A stretch of 37,195 bases of DNA. Origin: JBJYIN01 sp046237015. GTDB lineage: Bacteria; Pseudomonadota; Gammaproteobacteria; Enterobacterales; Enterobacteriaceae. Positions 29,053 to 37,149 of this stretch are shown here, piece after piece. The first letter of the stretch is position 1, and the number at the start of each line of letters is the position of its first letter. The DNA lies in assembly GCF_046237015.1 (NCBI RefSeq), contig NZ_JBJYIN010000026.1, forward strand, positions 1 to 37,195. The letters are read 5' to 3'. The translations under genes and the position numbers were made by a program. Below the pieces are notes generated by a model. It was not told where the DNA came from, made no database searches, and saw only the letters and a list, made by a program, of their open reading frames with translations.

Positions 29053-29199
29053 ATGCCAGCAAGTTCCGTTAAACATATCCAGTACCGCCATCGCGTCGGT
29101 AGCCACAATATTCACCACTATCCGCAGCAGAAACATGGAGTGGCATTCCCAATTATTGTCACCCTTGCCGCGCTTTCCGCCTTATCGTTGATTTTGTAA
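29053..29199 (+). CDS. Small membrane protein (48 aa)
   Basis: A 48-residue protein starting MPASSVKHIQYRHRVGSHNI with a His-rich middle and a C-terminal membrane helix (VAFPIIVTLAALSALSLIL). The start at 29053 has TAAGGAG eight bases upstream. The next gene's start motif begins two bases after its stop, so it forms one unit with bet. Similar short His-rich or hydrophobic proteins precede bet in other phages, but none is recognised with certainty. Confidence 0.5.
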   Translation: MPASSVKHIQYRHRVGSHNIHHYPQQKHGVAFPIIVTLAALSALSLIL

Positions 29200-29211
29200 T
29201 AAGGACTGACC

Positions 29212-30063
29212 ATGACCAACTCTTTAACTACGCCAACATTGCCGATGGAGGTATCAAATCTCGGCATTGATGAGCCCACCTGGAACGCGCTGAAAAATAG
29301 TATTTATCCCGGCGCAAAAGATGATTCCATCATTATGGCTGTGAGCTACTGCAAAGCTCGCAGTCTCGATCCATTGATGAAGCCCGTCCATCTGGTGCCA
29401 ATGAGCGTCAATGACGCCAAAACCGGTAAAAAAGAATGGCGTGATGTGGTAATGCCTGGCGTCGGCTTATACCGCATTCAGGCCGACCGTTCTGGCAGTT
29501 ACGCTGGAGCCAAGGAGCCAGAATTCGGACCTGATGTAACGATGACGCTCGACAACGTGGAAATCACGTTCCCGCAATGGTGCAAATATACCGTCTACAA
29601 GCGCCTGTCAGACGGCAATCTTGTCGAATTCAGTGCGAAAGAATACTGGCTGGAAAACTACGCCACTGCAGGCCGCGATACCCGAGCACCAAATTCGATG
29701 TGGAAGAAGCGTCCATACGGCCAGATATCCAAGTGCAGTGAGTCACAGGCGCTACGTAAAGCATGGCCTGAAATTGGCCAACAGCCGACCGCCGAAGAAA
29801 TGGAAGGAAAAGATCTGGAAATTGGCGCGTTCGATAACGCCAAAGATGTGACACCCAAGGCGACAACTACCGCGCCAGCGGCGTTACCCCACTATCCGAA
29901 TGATCGTTTCAATGAATATCTGCCGCAGTGGCAGTCAATGATGGAAAACGGCAAGAAAACCGCCGATCAGATTATTGCCATGACTGCTAGTAAATACACC
30001 CTTTCCGAAGATCAAAAACTCGCAATACGCGATTTGGAGCCAATCCATGCACACAATTCATGA
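29212..30063 (+). CDS. bet: Bet-type single-strand annealing protein (283 aa)
   Basis: A 283-residue Redβ/Bet-family recombinase. Diagnostic parts are LKNSIYPGAKDDSIIMAVSY, CKARSLDPLMKPVHLVPM, GVGLYRIQADRSGSYAGA and FPQWCKYTVYKRL, and MWKKRPYGQISKCSESQALR. Bet binds single-stranded DNA exposed by the partner exonuclease and anneals complementary strands. The ATG follows AAGGACTGACC with one base fewer than the usual motif. The next gene, an exonuclease, overlaps the 3' end by 17 bases. Length (lambda Bet is 261 aa) is normal with a short variable C-terminus. Confidence 0.9.
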   Translation: MTNSLTTPTLPMEVSNLGIDEPTWNALKNSIYPGAKDDSIIMAVSYCKARSLDPLMKPVHLVPMSVNDAKTGKKEWRDVVMPGVGLYRIQADRSGSYAGAKEPEFGPDVTMTLDNVEITFPQWCKYTVYKRLSDGNLVEFSAKEYWLENYATAGRDTRAPNSMWKKRPYGQISKCSESQALRKAWPEIGQQPTAEEMEGKDLEIGAFDNAKDVTPKATTTAPAALPHYPNDRFNEYLPQWQSMMENGKKTADQIIAMTASKYTLSEDQKLAIRDLEPIHAHNS

Positions 30064-31711
30064 ATGTCAGCAAGGCTCAGCCGAATGGCTGGATCTGCGC
30101 ACTAAGTATTTCACCGCCAGCGAAGCACCAGCGTGCATGGGTGAAAGCAAATACCAGACACGTAACACCCTTTTGAACCTGAAAGCTACTGGCATTGCGC
30201 CAGAGGTTGACGCCGCAACACAGCGCCTATTCGATGCCGGGCACGAAACTGAAGCAAGAGCACGTACCATTCTGGAAGAGCGTCTTGGTGAAGACTTGTT
30301 CCCAATTGTCGCTACTCGCGACAATCTGCTGGCCTCAGTGGATGGCATCGATATGGCAGAAACTACCGTATTCGAGCATAAGCTGTTCAATAAGGACGTG
30401 GTTGCTATGATCGAGTCCGACGAGTTATCACCGCATTATTATTGGCAGTTAGAACAACAGCTTTATGTCACTGGTGCCGAGCGAGCGCTGTTCGTTTGTT
30501 CCGACGGCACAGAAGAAAACTTCTACATGCTGGAATATCGCCCAGTGTCTGGCCGTATTGAAAAACTGCTGGCAGGCTGGGCACAATTCGAACGAGATTT
30601 GGTCACCTACGTGCCGCCCGAATCGCCTTTGTCCGTAGTCGCCGAACCGGTACAGGATTTACCGGCGGTGACAGTGCAAGTTAACGGCCAGATTGAAGTA
30701 CGTGAAAACTTCAAAATTTTCGAGGTGGCGTTACGCGACTTCCTTGAAAATAAACTGATCCGTGAACCGCAGACCGATCAGGACTTCGCCGATCTCGACT
30801 TGCAAATCAAGGCGATGAAAAAGGCAGAAGACACATTGAATGCCGCTGAAACAATGATGCTGGCGCAAATCCGGAGCGTTGATGAGGCGAAACGTCAGAA
30901 AGATATGCTCGCCAAACTGGTACGCGATAACCGACTTATGGCCGAGAAATTGCTCGCCAATGAAAAAGAGCGCCGACGTTCGGAAAAAGTGGTCGCAGCT
31001 CGTCAGTCGTTTACTGCTCATGTCGCCGAACTACAGCAAGAAATCAAAGCTGTACGCCTTGATATCACCATGCCTGATTTTGCAGGTGCCATCAAAGGAC
31101 TGAAAACCATGTCGAGCATTCAGGACAAGATCGACACGGCGCTGGCGAATGGCAAAATTACCGCTGACCAACAGGCCGCAGACCTGCGCACGAAGTTGAC
31201 CTGGATTGATGCTAACGCCTCCGACTATCGCTCGCTACTGCCGGACCTGCAGCAACTGACAACCAAACCGTTCGATGACTTCAAACTAGCGGTAACTGCA
31301 CGCATCGACGCGCATAAGAAGGCAGAAGAAGCCAGACTGGAAGCCGAGCGTGAGCGAATTCGTCTGGAAGAAGCGGCACGGCTGGAGGCAGAACAGCGCC
31401 AACAGCAGGAACAGCCACTCGTCCATGAAACCAAGAGCGTGACAACCACCGCGCCGCAGTTACTTGCACAGGCGGTAAAAAGCATCCAGCACCCCACGCA
31501 GGATAACGCACCAGAACTGCCTACCTTGCGTTTGGGGCAAATCAACGATCGTTTATCACCGATTTCCCTCACTGTAGACGGTTTAGCTCGTCTGGGCATT
31601 GTTCATGCTGTCACGGACAAAACCGCGAAGCTCTACCACGAGAGCGATTTCTCGCGCATCTGTGCCGCATTGTTGCAACACATCCAGTCTGTCCAATCTA
31701 AGGCCAACTAA
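30047..31711 (+). CDS. YqaJ/lambda-exo-like exonuclease with long C-terminal extension (554 aa)
   Basis: Residues 1 to about 200 form a PD-(D/E)XK nuclease of the YqaJ viral recombinase family: QGSAEWLDLRTKYFTASEAP, the catalytic Asp99 and Glu110-x-Lys112 in LASVDGIDMAETTVFEHK, and YYWQLEQQLYVTGA. It resects double-stranded ends for Bet. Lambda exo is only 226 aa; here about 350 residues follow, mostly long charged coiled coils (about 245-455, with a Glu/Arg-rich patch near the end), a linker, and a separate C-terminal domain (about 495-554, LRLGQINDRLSPISLTVDGL). It overlaps bet. The C-terminal part is not assigned. Confidence 0.85.
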   Translation: MHTIHECQQGSAEWLDLRTKYFTASEAPACMGESKYQTRNTLLNLKATGIAPEVDAATQRLFDAGHETEARARTILEERLGEDLFPIVATRDNLLASVDGIDMAETTVFEHKLFNKDVVAMIESDELSPHYYWQLEQQLYVTGAERALFVCSDGTEENFYMLEYRPVSGRIEKLLAGWAQFERDLVTYVPPESPLSVVAEPVQDLPAVTVQVNGQIEVRENFKIFEVALRDFLENKLIREPQTDQDFADLDLQIKAMKKAEDTLNAAETMMLAQIRSVDEAKRQKDMLAKLVRDNRLMAEKLLANEKERRRSEKVVAARQSFTAHVAELQQEIKAVRLDITMPDFAGAIKGLKTMSSIQDKIDTALANGKITADQQAADLRTKLTWIDANASDYRSLLPDLQQLTTKPFDDFKLAVTARIDAHKKAEEARLEAERERIRLEEAARLEAEQRQQQEQPLVHETKSVTTTAPQLLAQAVKSIQHPTQDNAPELPTLRLGQINDRLSPISLTVDGLARLGIVHAVTDKTAKLYHESDFSRICAALLQHIQSVQSKAN

Positions 31712-31737
31712 GCCCCTCACCACTCAGGAATCACTTT

Positions 31738-32877
31738 ATGACCACCACTACAACCGTCGCTGACGTGTTGGAATCTTCCCTGCGCCCCGTTCGGGCGCAG
31801 TTGGATTTAGCCATTGAACAAACCAGCGGCATAGCACAACGATCCGTTGAAAGTGCGGGTGTTTTATTAAACCAAGCACAGGCCCTGTGCATTGAGCAGA
31901 TCAATGTTGAAACCGACGAATACAATGCTTTACTGGACCGTCTGGAAACAGCAGAAAACACGCTGACAACCAAAGAACTGGCTTTGACTCAGGTTCAGGA
32001 ACGCATCGAAAATGCGGAGTTGGCAGCAGCGGAAGCTACCGCCCAATACGATAACGTCAACGCCAAATACAAATTGTCATTGTCCGATCAACGAGTATTA
32101 GCCGATGAGGTCAACCGGCTGAAGTCACTAAATCCTGAACGACTGAAAACCCAGTTGGTACGGGTAAAAACCGAGCTGGAAGATAGTCGCACACTGCGTA
32201 ACCAGCAACTGGCTGAAATTCGGCGCGTTAAAAAAGAACTGGCCGATAAAACCAGCAAACTATCCAGTATGGTCCTGATCAACAATGAGTTAAATGACCA
32301 TGTAGGTGACCTGCAAGCCCGTTTACAACGTGCCGATGGCAATGTAGATCCACGCTACTGGCAGGCAGCAAACGGCGTCCAGTTTTACTTCTACACCTTC
32401 CAATTCGGACTAAAACTCTACTCCCCAGAGTATGACGTAAAAGTCCTGAATGATATCGAATGGCATATTGAGATACGCAGCACCATTGGTATCTGCATGA
32501 TTGTCTCTGTAACGGATTGGGCCATCCCAATCTATCCCACTGTAGACAATTTCAAAGAGGCATGGCCTGACGGTTTGAATGAAGCCGTTACAGCTCGCAT
32601 CCGTGAACTGTTAGAAGAAACACACCCTCACCTGGTTCGCCGAGCAGAATGGGCTGAATCAATCCTGATTGAAACCTTACCCCTGAAAGAGCAACAGCGT
32701 GAGTTGCTCAGTGCCTCCGGTGTTCATTCTCTGTTTGACGTGGCGCGTAGAACACCGGACATGCTGGCCGAGCATGTCAAAGGTTTCGGGATCGCAACAG
32801 CCAGACAAGTTCACGCCAAGTGCATGGGATTGGTGAAAGATTGGGAAACAGCACAAAAACATAGCGAGGCTGCTTGA
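31738..32877 (+). CDS. Coiled-coil protein with C-terminal helix-hairpin-helix-like domain (379 aa)
   Basis: A 379-residue protein. Residues about 45-195 are coiled coil (LLDRLETAENTLTTKELALT, then LEDSRTLRNQQLAEIRRVKK). A globular part about 210-300 contains YWQAANGVQFYFYTFQFGLK and a middle with several aromatic residues. The C-terminus (about 318-375, LLSASGVHSLFDVARRTPDM, then VKGFGIATARQVHAKC) has the spacing of a helix-hairpin-helix, a DNA-binding module. It follows the exonuclease after 26 bases and precedes the next gene by one, so a role in recombination or replication is likely but unproven. Confidence 0.65.
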   Translation: MTTTTTVADVLESSLRPVRAQLDLAIEQTSGIAQRSVESAGVLLNQAQALCIEQINVETDEYNALLDRLETAENTLTTKELALTQVQERIENAELAAAEATAQYDNVNAKYKLSLSDQRVLADEVNRLKSLNPERLKTQLVRVKTELEDSRTLRNQQLAEIRRVKKELADKTSKLSSMVLINNELNDHVGDLQARLQRADGNVDPRYWQAANGVQFYFYTFQFGLKLYSPEYDVKVLNDIEWHIEIRSTIGICMIVSVTDWAIPIYPTVDNFKEAWPDGLNEAVTARIRELLEETHPHLVRRAEWAESILIETLPLKEQQRELLSASGVHSLFDVARRTPDMLAEHVKGFGIATARQVHAKCMGLVKDWETAQKHSEAA

Positions 32878-32878
32878 T

Positions 32879-33295
32879 ATGGAAGAATTGAACCCTGTTG
32901 GCGTGTTGTTTAAAGCTGAAGATGATCATTGTGATTGGACAGAAGTCATCCTTCACAGAATGCGTGTCCGTTCTTCAATACACACTGGTAAACCGTATAA
33001 GCCGGAACCAAAGCCTATTTATGTTGGTAGCAGGTTTCCCATAGCATCCCCCGCAACACCACGAATTGGAGCTAGGCGCTGTTACTCTGCCAATATCATG
33101 CTGTCAGTTTACCAACTCCACCGTCGCGGCATTAACGAAAATGTCATCGCCAAAGATACCAGTATTCCGCTTGGTGATATCCGCAAACTATTAGCGCATA
33201 AGACACAAACTCAGCGTAAGCAATGGCAATTAGCACAGCAATTACCGCTGCCGTCAAAGGCGGTGATTTTGGGGCGTCTGGGTAAGGAGGGTTGA
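32879..33295 (+). CDS. Phage early protein with HTH-like segment (138 aa)
   Basis: A 138-residue basic protein starting MEELNPVGVLFKAEDDHCDW. The C-terminal half has an HTH-like pattern (SVYQLHRRGINENVIAKDTS, IPLGDIRKLLAHK), suggesting a DNA-binding regulator. The N-terminal part is unassigned. It begins one base after the previous stop and ends one base before the next GTG start. Confidence 0.55.
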   Translation: MEELNPVGVLFKAEDDHCDWTEVILHRMRVRSSIHTGKPYKPEPKPIYVGSRFPIASPATPRIGARRCYSANIMLSVYQLHRRGINENVIAKDTSIPLGDIRKLLAHKTQTQRKQWQLAQQLPLPSKAVILGRLGKEG

Positions 33296-33529
33296 GTGAA
33301 AGAGCACTGCAAAACTCACACTGGGATCATTATTACTCGCGAGGGCAAGAAACGCCTGAAACTCCATGAAACAAAATCGTCATGGGTGGTAGGCCGTAAT
33401 GAATCTTATGACAAATTGACCGGAAAGCGCTGGGGAGCGCCACAGTTTCGGCGTCGTCTGTTGCTCGATAGCATTAAACCAATAACGACTAAGGAGTCCA
33501 GCGATGAAAGAGCGCGGGATAATTTTTAA
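33296..33529 (+). CDS. Small basic protein, unknown (77 aa)
   Basis: A 77-residue protein from GTG at 33296, preceded by TAAGGAGGGTT, an ideal ribosome site; product begins MKEHCKTHTGIIITREGKKR. It overlaps the next gene by 26 bases. Basic throughout; no domain recognised. Confidence 0.5.
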   Translation: MKEHCKTHTGIIITREGKKRLKLHETKSSWVVGRNESYDKLTGKRWGAPQFRRRLLLDSIKPITTKESSDERARDNF

Positions 33530-34157
33530 CGGCGAAATGGTTCGGTCAATTATTGACGGGAGCAAAACGCAGACACGAAGAGCGGTAACGTTTAAGCCGC
33601 GTGAAAAGGGGTTAAACCTAAATTTCACTGGGCTTCAACTCGGTCATTACTGTACGGGCGTCCCTTCAAGCGGATACGTGTTGCGTTCGCGCGGTGGAAT
33701 GGGGTGCTGGAATGATCGAACGCATCCGGCTAAATGCCCATACGGAGAGGTTGGCGATCGTCTGTGGGTGCGTGAGGCATTCAGGGTTATGGGAAAGGCT
33801 ACCGATGTTGCACGCCTGATGTACAAGGCCAGCGAGCGAAATAGTTTCACTGAGTCAACTCGCACCGTCCCTGTTGATGTATGCACTAAGCAATCATCAC
33901 AAAAATGGACGCCGTCGATCCACATGCCGCGCTGGGCGTCCAGAATCACGCTGGAAATCACCGACGTGCGCGTGGAGCGCCTTAAACACATCCCACGTGA
34001 TGGGATTATTTCTGAAGGATACCCAGCGGAACGAGCCACTGATGGTGGTGAGTACGATCCGTTCCTCTGGTATCGGGATTTATGGGAATCGATTTACGGA
34101 GAAGGTAGCTGGCAAGCCAATCCATGGTGCTGGGTAATCGAATTTCGTCGAATTTAG
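33504..34157 (+). CDS. ASCH-superfamily phage protein (217 aa)
   Basis: A 217-residue protein. The N-terminus IIFNGEMVRSIIDGSKTQTR is the hallmark of phage ASCH-like proteins, followed by GDRLWVREAFRVMG, WASRITLEITDVRVERLKHI and PWCWVIEFRRI. ASCH domains resemble PUA domains and are thought to bind RNA; these phage forms are often annotated as morphogenetic or hypothetical. AAGGAGTCCAGCG precedes ATG at 33504. A terminator follows. Confidence 0.75.
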   Translation: MKERGIIFNGEMVRSIIDGSKTQTRRAVTFKPREKGLNLNFTGLQLGHYCTGVPSSGYVLRSRGGMGCWNDRTHPAKCPYGEVGDRLWVREAFRVMGKATDVARLMYKASERNSFTESTRTVPVDVCTKQSSQKWTPSIHMPRWASRITLEITDVRVERLKHIPRDGIISEGYPAERATDGGEYDPFLWYRDLWESIYGEGSWQANPWCWVIEFRRI

Positions 34158-34177
34158 AAATATCCATTTCCAATATG

Positions 34178-34199
34178 GACGCCATGAGCGTCTTTTTTT
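34178..34199 (+). terminator. Terminator after the ASCH gene
   Basis: GACGC (34178-34182) and GCGTC (34188-34192) pair around CATGA and lead to seven T residues (34193-34199). Confidence 0.75.
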
Positions 34200-34212
34200 G
34201 TGAGGAAAAAAC

Positions 34213-34893
34213 ATGCAACACAAAGACGCTATGACGCGTTTCATCAACGATACGCGGAAACATGTAATGACCATTCATAGAGACGACGGTATTTACCGGC
34301 ACCTAAAGTTTTCCATGCCCGGCGCGAACAGTTACCGCTTCGATCTAGTCACATGGCCGGGATATTTGTGCGTCACTGGCGACATGGGAACATGGACGTT
34401 CAGCCGATTGGCCGACATGTTCGAGTTTTTCACAGCGCCGCATTTTGGTCGGTGCGAGAGTTTTTTAATCAATCCGGGGTATTGGGCTGAAAAGTTTGAA
34501 GCCGGAGCCGGTCACAGTCGGCGGGAAAGCCCATGTTATGAATTCGACGGTGACCATTTCGATAAATCCATCAAAGAGTGGCTGACAGAATATCTCAGCA
34601 ACTGCGAAGACGAAGACGATCGAGAGCGTGCTGAGGATGCCGTGAGAGAAGTCACCGGCAACGGCTTCCGGAAAGAATCCGACGCCATACACTCCATCCA
34701 AGACGCGTTCTTTCCGGATGATGTTAGCACCTATGATTTGACGTGTGACGCATGCCAACAACGGCCTAGCTTCCACTACCTGTGGATTTGCTACGCCATA
34801 GTATGGGGAATTGAGCATTACAGAAACAAGAAAGTCGCGGAAAAGGCAATCGACATATTCCTGACTTTTCGACAAATAAAATCAACTTGTTAA
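34213..34893 (+). CDS. Conserved phage protein, unknown (226 aa)
   Basis: A 226-residue protein with the phage pattern MTIHRDDGIYRHLKFSMPGA, YRFDLVTWPGYLCVTGDMGT and RLADMFEFFTAPHFGRCESF, familiar from many enterobacterial prophages. A Cys pair (LTCDACQQRP) and an aromatic C-terminus (YLWICYAIVWGIEHYRNK) follow. The last part is hydrophobic but likely buried rather than membrane spanning. No function is established. Start has AGGAAAAAAC upstream; its stop is directly followed by the next start motif. Confidence 0.65.
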   Translation: MQHKDAMTRFINDTRKHVMTIHRDDGIYRHLKFSMPGANSYRFDLVTWPGYLCVTGDMGTWTFSRLADMFEFFTAPHFGRCESFLINPGYWAEKFEAGAGHSRRESPCYEFDGDHFDKSIKEWLTEYLSNCEDEDDRERAEDAVREVTGNGFRKESDAIHSIQDAFFPDDVSTYDLTCDACQQRPSFHYLWICYAIVWGIEHYRNKKVAEKAIDIFLTFRQIKSTC

Positions 34894-34903
34894 GGACTGA
34901 CCA

Positions 34904-35107
34904 ATGGCAATTAAAGCTGAACCAGTTACGACCAGGCTACTTCGACTGTACTGCGATAAATGCGGCAAGGAACTGCGGCATTCACAGTTACTCCTGAGTA
35001 GTCCCCCAAAATATAAGTACGAATGCACGTGTGGCAACGTGGAGCTACTCACCACGGGCTATCCCTCGGTTCGATACGTAGACAAAGACGGGTTAGAGGT
35101 CAAATAA
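34904..35107 (+). CDS. Small zinc-ribbon protein (67 aa)
   Basis: A 67-residue protein with CDKCGKEL (Cys17, Cys20) and CTCGNVEL (about 42-49), a zinc ribbon of the type seen in many prophages. The start is set by a perfect AAGGACTGACCA motif before ATG (34892-34906). Possibly nucleic-acid binding; function unknown. Confidence 0.65.
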   Translation: MAIKAEPVTTRLLRLYCDKCGKELRHSQLLLSSPPKYKYECTCGNVELLTTGYPSVRYVDKDGLEVK

Positions 35108-35109
35108 AC

Positions 35110-35925
35110 ATGACGACCTTGACTAATGAAAATCTGAAACATCTACGCGAATTAGCAACACAATACGCTAACGCGAAGCATGATGAATATATCGAGCGAA
35201 ATTTTCGACAAGGTTTTGGCTGTGACGTTGCAGTAGCAATCATTGATCGTCTCGTCACGGCAGAAACACAACTGGCAGAGCTGGAGAAGCAAGAGCCGCT
35301 TGGGTTTATCAACGGGGTTGCGACAGATGGTGGAATTGAAATCCTCTCTCCAGTTCGCCTGCTGGATACAGACGTAGCCGTATATTCCCGCCCCGTTCCA
35401 CCAGCCGCAATCCAGATTGTATCGGATGAGCTGACACTAACAGACGAGCAGATTGATGCAGTGCTCGACTCGCGCGGAAACCTTGCTTACGTCATTGCCG
35501 ATAAGCGGGAACGCCTGCGGCTGTTTGCGCGAGACATTCTCCGCGCCGCCATGTTCCGGTCTTCGCCCGTTCAGCCAGCTATGCCGGATAATGTCGTAAC
35601 AGCCGAACATCAACTCGTTATTGAGATGTTACTCAGTGTTTGTGGAGCCGCGTTTGAGCTTGCTGATGATGCATGTAATCAGGAAGTCGATGGAGAGATG
35701 TGCCACGTTGTCCCGAACGACTCTTTTGTAAAGCTTTCCGACGCTCTGGATAAAATTGAGAACACTCTGCCGAGTGAGTATGCAGACATCCCTAATATCA
35801 CGCTGCAATGGGCTGCTGTGCCGCGTCACGCACTCAGAACTTTGCTCCAGTCATCCTGTAAAGCCGAACAACTCAAGAATGTCACCCTCACCAATGAGGG
35901 TGACAACCAGCTATACTCCGCTTAG
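35110..35925 (+). CDS. Ead/Ea22-like protein (271 aa)
   Basis: A 271-residue mosaic. The N-terminus has MTTLTNENLKHLRELATQYA and a helical part; then VTAETQLAELEKQEPLGFI and VYSRPVPPAAIQIVSDELTL, the signature linker of Ead/Ea22-type phage proteins; then LTDEQIDAVLDSRGNLAYV and a C-terminal acidic segment. Such proteins are built from exchangeable modules in the left operon of lambdoid phages; their role is not known. ATG at 35110 lies two bases after the previous stop. A perfect inverted repeat lies inside its 3' end (35881-35904). Confidence 0.65.
   Translation: MTTLTNENLKHLRELATQYANAKHDEYIERNFRQGFGCDVAVAIIDRLVTAETQLAELEKQEPLGFINGVATDGGIEILSPVRLLDTDVAVYSRPVPPAAIQIVSDELTLTDEQIDAVLDSRGNLAYVIADKRERLRLFARDILRAAMFRSSPVQPAMPDNVVTAEHQLVIEMLLSVCGAAFELADDACNQEVDGEMCHVVPNDSFVKLSDALDKIENTLPSEYADIPNITLQWAAVPRHALRTLLQSSCKAEQLKNVTLTNEGDNQLYSA
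35881..35904 (+). repeat. Perfect nine-base inverted repeat at the 3' end of the Ea22-like gene
   Basis: GTCACCCTC (35881-35889) and GAGGGTGAC (35896-35904) flank ACCAAT. No T run follows, so it is not a standard terminator; it stands about 20 bases before the ribosome site of the next gene and may affect mRNA stability or translation. Confidence 0.55.
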
Positions 35926-35935
35926 GAGGATAGCT

Positions 35936-36187
35936 ATGTCATATAATCTCGGTGATTTATCACAAGAAGAACGCGACAAAGTTAACGTTGACCTTGCCGC
36001 AAGTGGTGTCGCATATAAAGAACGGCTAAACATGCCTGTAGTTCCAGCACAAGTTGAGGCCGAACAGCCAGAAAAATATCGTGAGTATTTCCGTGATCGA
36101 TTAGCCTACTACAGGGAAGTTAGTAAAACCCTACCGGGGGCAAACGATCCGCGTTATCAGCAAATGGCTGAAGCAAACAAAAAGTAA
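35936..36187 (+). CDS. Small early protein, unknown (83 aa)
   Basis: An 83-residue charged protein starting MSYNLGDLSQEERDKVNVDL, with AYKERLNMPVVPAQVEAEQP and YREYFRDRLAYYREVSKTLP. A longer in-frame extension to 35756 overlaps the previous gene and is rejected because TTAGGAGGATAGCT directly before 35936 is an excellent ribosome site. No family recognised. Confidence 0.6.
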   Translation: MSYNLGDLSQEERDKVNVDLAASGVAYKERLNMPVVPAQVEAEQPEKYREYFRDRLAYYREVSKTLPGANDPRYQQMAEANKK

Positions 36188-36204
36188 CAACATCAATCTA
36201 ATCG

Positions 36205-36228
36205 AACCCGCCAAGTGCGGGTTTTTTA
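36205..36228 (+). terminator. Terminator after the 83-aa gene
   Basis: AACCCGC (36205-36211) and GCGGGTT (36217-36223) pair around CAAGT and lead into six T residues (36222-36227). Confidence 0.82.
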
Positions 36229-36287
36229 TTGTCTAAATTAAGGATGAACACATGCATCGACCATTAACACTTATACAGAGTAAATAA
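36229..36287 (+). other. Leader copy with an 11-codon mini-ORF
   Basis: CTAAATTAAGGATGAACAC leads to ATG at 36252 and a mini-ORF MHRPLTLIQSK ending at 36287. Nearly the same leader (CTAAATTAAGGAGGAACAC and ATGCATC) recurs at 37101-37126. Both follow a terminator. The mini-ORF could be the remnant of a replaced gene. Confidence 0.4.
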
Positions 36288-36345
36288 ATCCATCTGAAAA
36301 ATAACATCTATACTAAACGCTACACTAAATAACGCAGGAATTAAT

Positions 36346-36615
36346 ATGGAAAAGGCACTTATTGTTGGCGTAGAAGAATATGATGGGAAGTACGTCGATG
36401 GACATCTTATGTCTACTACCTTTAAATACTTTCCTGACAGTATGGTTAGGCATAGGAATGTTGATTCTGACGATAAAATAGAGTCAGCAAAATTTGAACT
36501 TTTTACAGCAGAACATATAAGCATTGGGGAATACGATGGTTTGATCGCCTACAGAGGAGAGCGACCATCAGAGGAAACCATCCGAAAAGCCATAAGCAAA
36601 CATATGGATAAATAA
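36346..36615 (+). CDS. AT-rich small protein, unknown (89 aa)
   Basis: An 89-residue protein starting MEKALIVGVEEYDGKYVDGH, with beta-rich halves and a helical end (RPSEETIRKAISKHMDK). No family is recognised. It is more AT-rich than the surrounding operon, bracketed by terminators, and follows a leader remnant, all of which fit an inserted cassette. Ribosome site GCAGGAATTAAT. Confidence 0.55.
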   Translation: MEKALIVGVEEYDGKYVDGHLMSTTFKYFPDSMVRHRNVDSDDKIESAKFELFTAEHISIGEYDGLIAYRGERPSEETIRKAISKHMDK

Positions 36616-36637
36616 ATTCTATTTATCGCTCTCCCAG

Positions 36638-36660
36638 CCTCGCAAATGCGAGGTTTTTTA
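36638..36660 (+). terminator. Terminator after the 89-aa gene
   Basis: CCTCGC (36638-36643) and GCGAGG (36648-36653) pair around AAAT, followed by six T residues. Confidence 0.8.
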
Positions 36661-36676
36661 TTGTCTGGAGAAAGAT

Positions 36677-36742
36677 ATGCCAAATCATATAACCAATGAA
36701 ATCAATATACTCAGCGGTACAAATAAGGATGGTGACGCATGA
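36677..36742 (+). CDS. Mini-ORF coupled to the 90-aa gene (21 aa)
   Basis: ATG at 36677, with GGAGAAAGAT upstream, reads MPNHITNEINILSGTNKDGD and a final Ala, and ends overlapping the next ATG as ATGA. It could be a true small protein or a translation leader. Confidence 0.35.
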   Translation: MPNHITNEINILSGTNKDGDA

Positions 36743-37011
36743 GCAAACAAACAGGAGGTCCAGCATTTCCGGTTGAAACTCAACTTAACCCCATCAGTGG
36801 CAAAGAGCACAGATATCAAACAGGAGACAATTATCTTTATCAGTTCCCTGGTATGACGCTGCGCGATTATTTTGCGGCAAAAGCGATGCAGGGATGGCTA
36901 TCATCCTACGGAGTTGATGCAGTTCATCCGGTAGTATCTGGATGTGCTAATGCCGCAGCTGAAAATGCATACGCATTAGCTGACGCCATGCTACAGGTTA
37001 GGGAGGTTTAG
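36739..37011 (+). CDS. Conserved small phage protein (90 aa)
   Basis: A 90-residue protein with the pattern GGPAFPVETQLNPISG, FPGMTLRDYFAAKAMQGWLS and AAAENAYALADAMLQVREV, common in left operons of lambdoid and related phages. Function unknown. The start overlaps the mini-ORF stop (ATGA). A terminator follows at 37072. Confidence 0.7.
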   Translation: MSKQTGGPAFPVETQLNPISGKEHRYQTGDNYLYQFPGMTLRDYFAAKAMQGWLSSYGVDAVHPVVSGCANAAAENAYALADAMLQVREV

Positions 37012-37071
37012 CATCCTTTTCCACGGGATTTAAACGATCAGCACGAATATGCTAATGATGACGAATAACCG

Positions 37072-37096
37072 AGCCGCCTAACCAGCGGCTTTTTTG
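37072..37096 (+). terminator. Terminator after the 90-aa gene
   Basis: AGCCGC (37072-37077) and GCGGCT (37085-37090) pair around CTAACCA and lead into six T residues (37090-37095). Confidence 0.82.
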
Positions 37097-37100
37097 TTTC

Positions 37101-37146
37101 CTAAATTAAGGAGGAACACATGCATCCATCACGGTCGGTTCTATGA
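37101..37146 (+). pseudogene. Second leader copy and truncated gene start (MHPSRSVL)
   Basis: A strong ribosome site (TAAGGAGGAACAC) precedes ATG at 37120, but the frame closes after eight codons at 37146, just where sequence resembling an insertion-sequence end begins. It repeats the leader at 36233-36258. A gene interrupted by the element is the simplest reading. Confidence 0.4.
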
Positions 37147-37149
37147 TCC

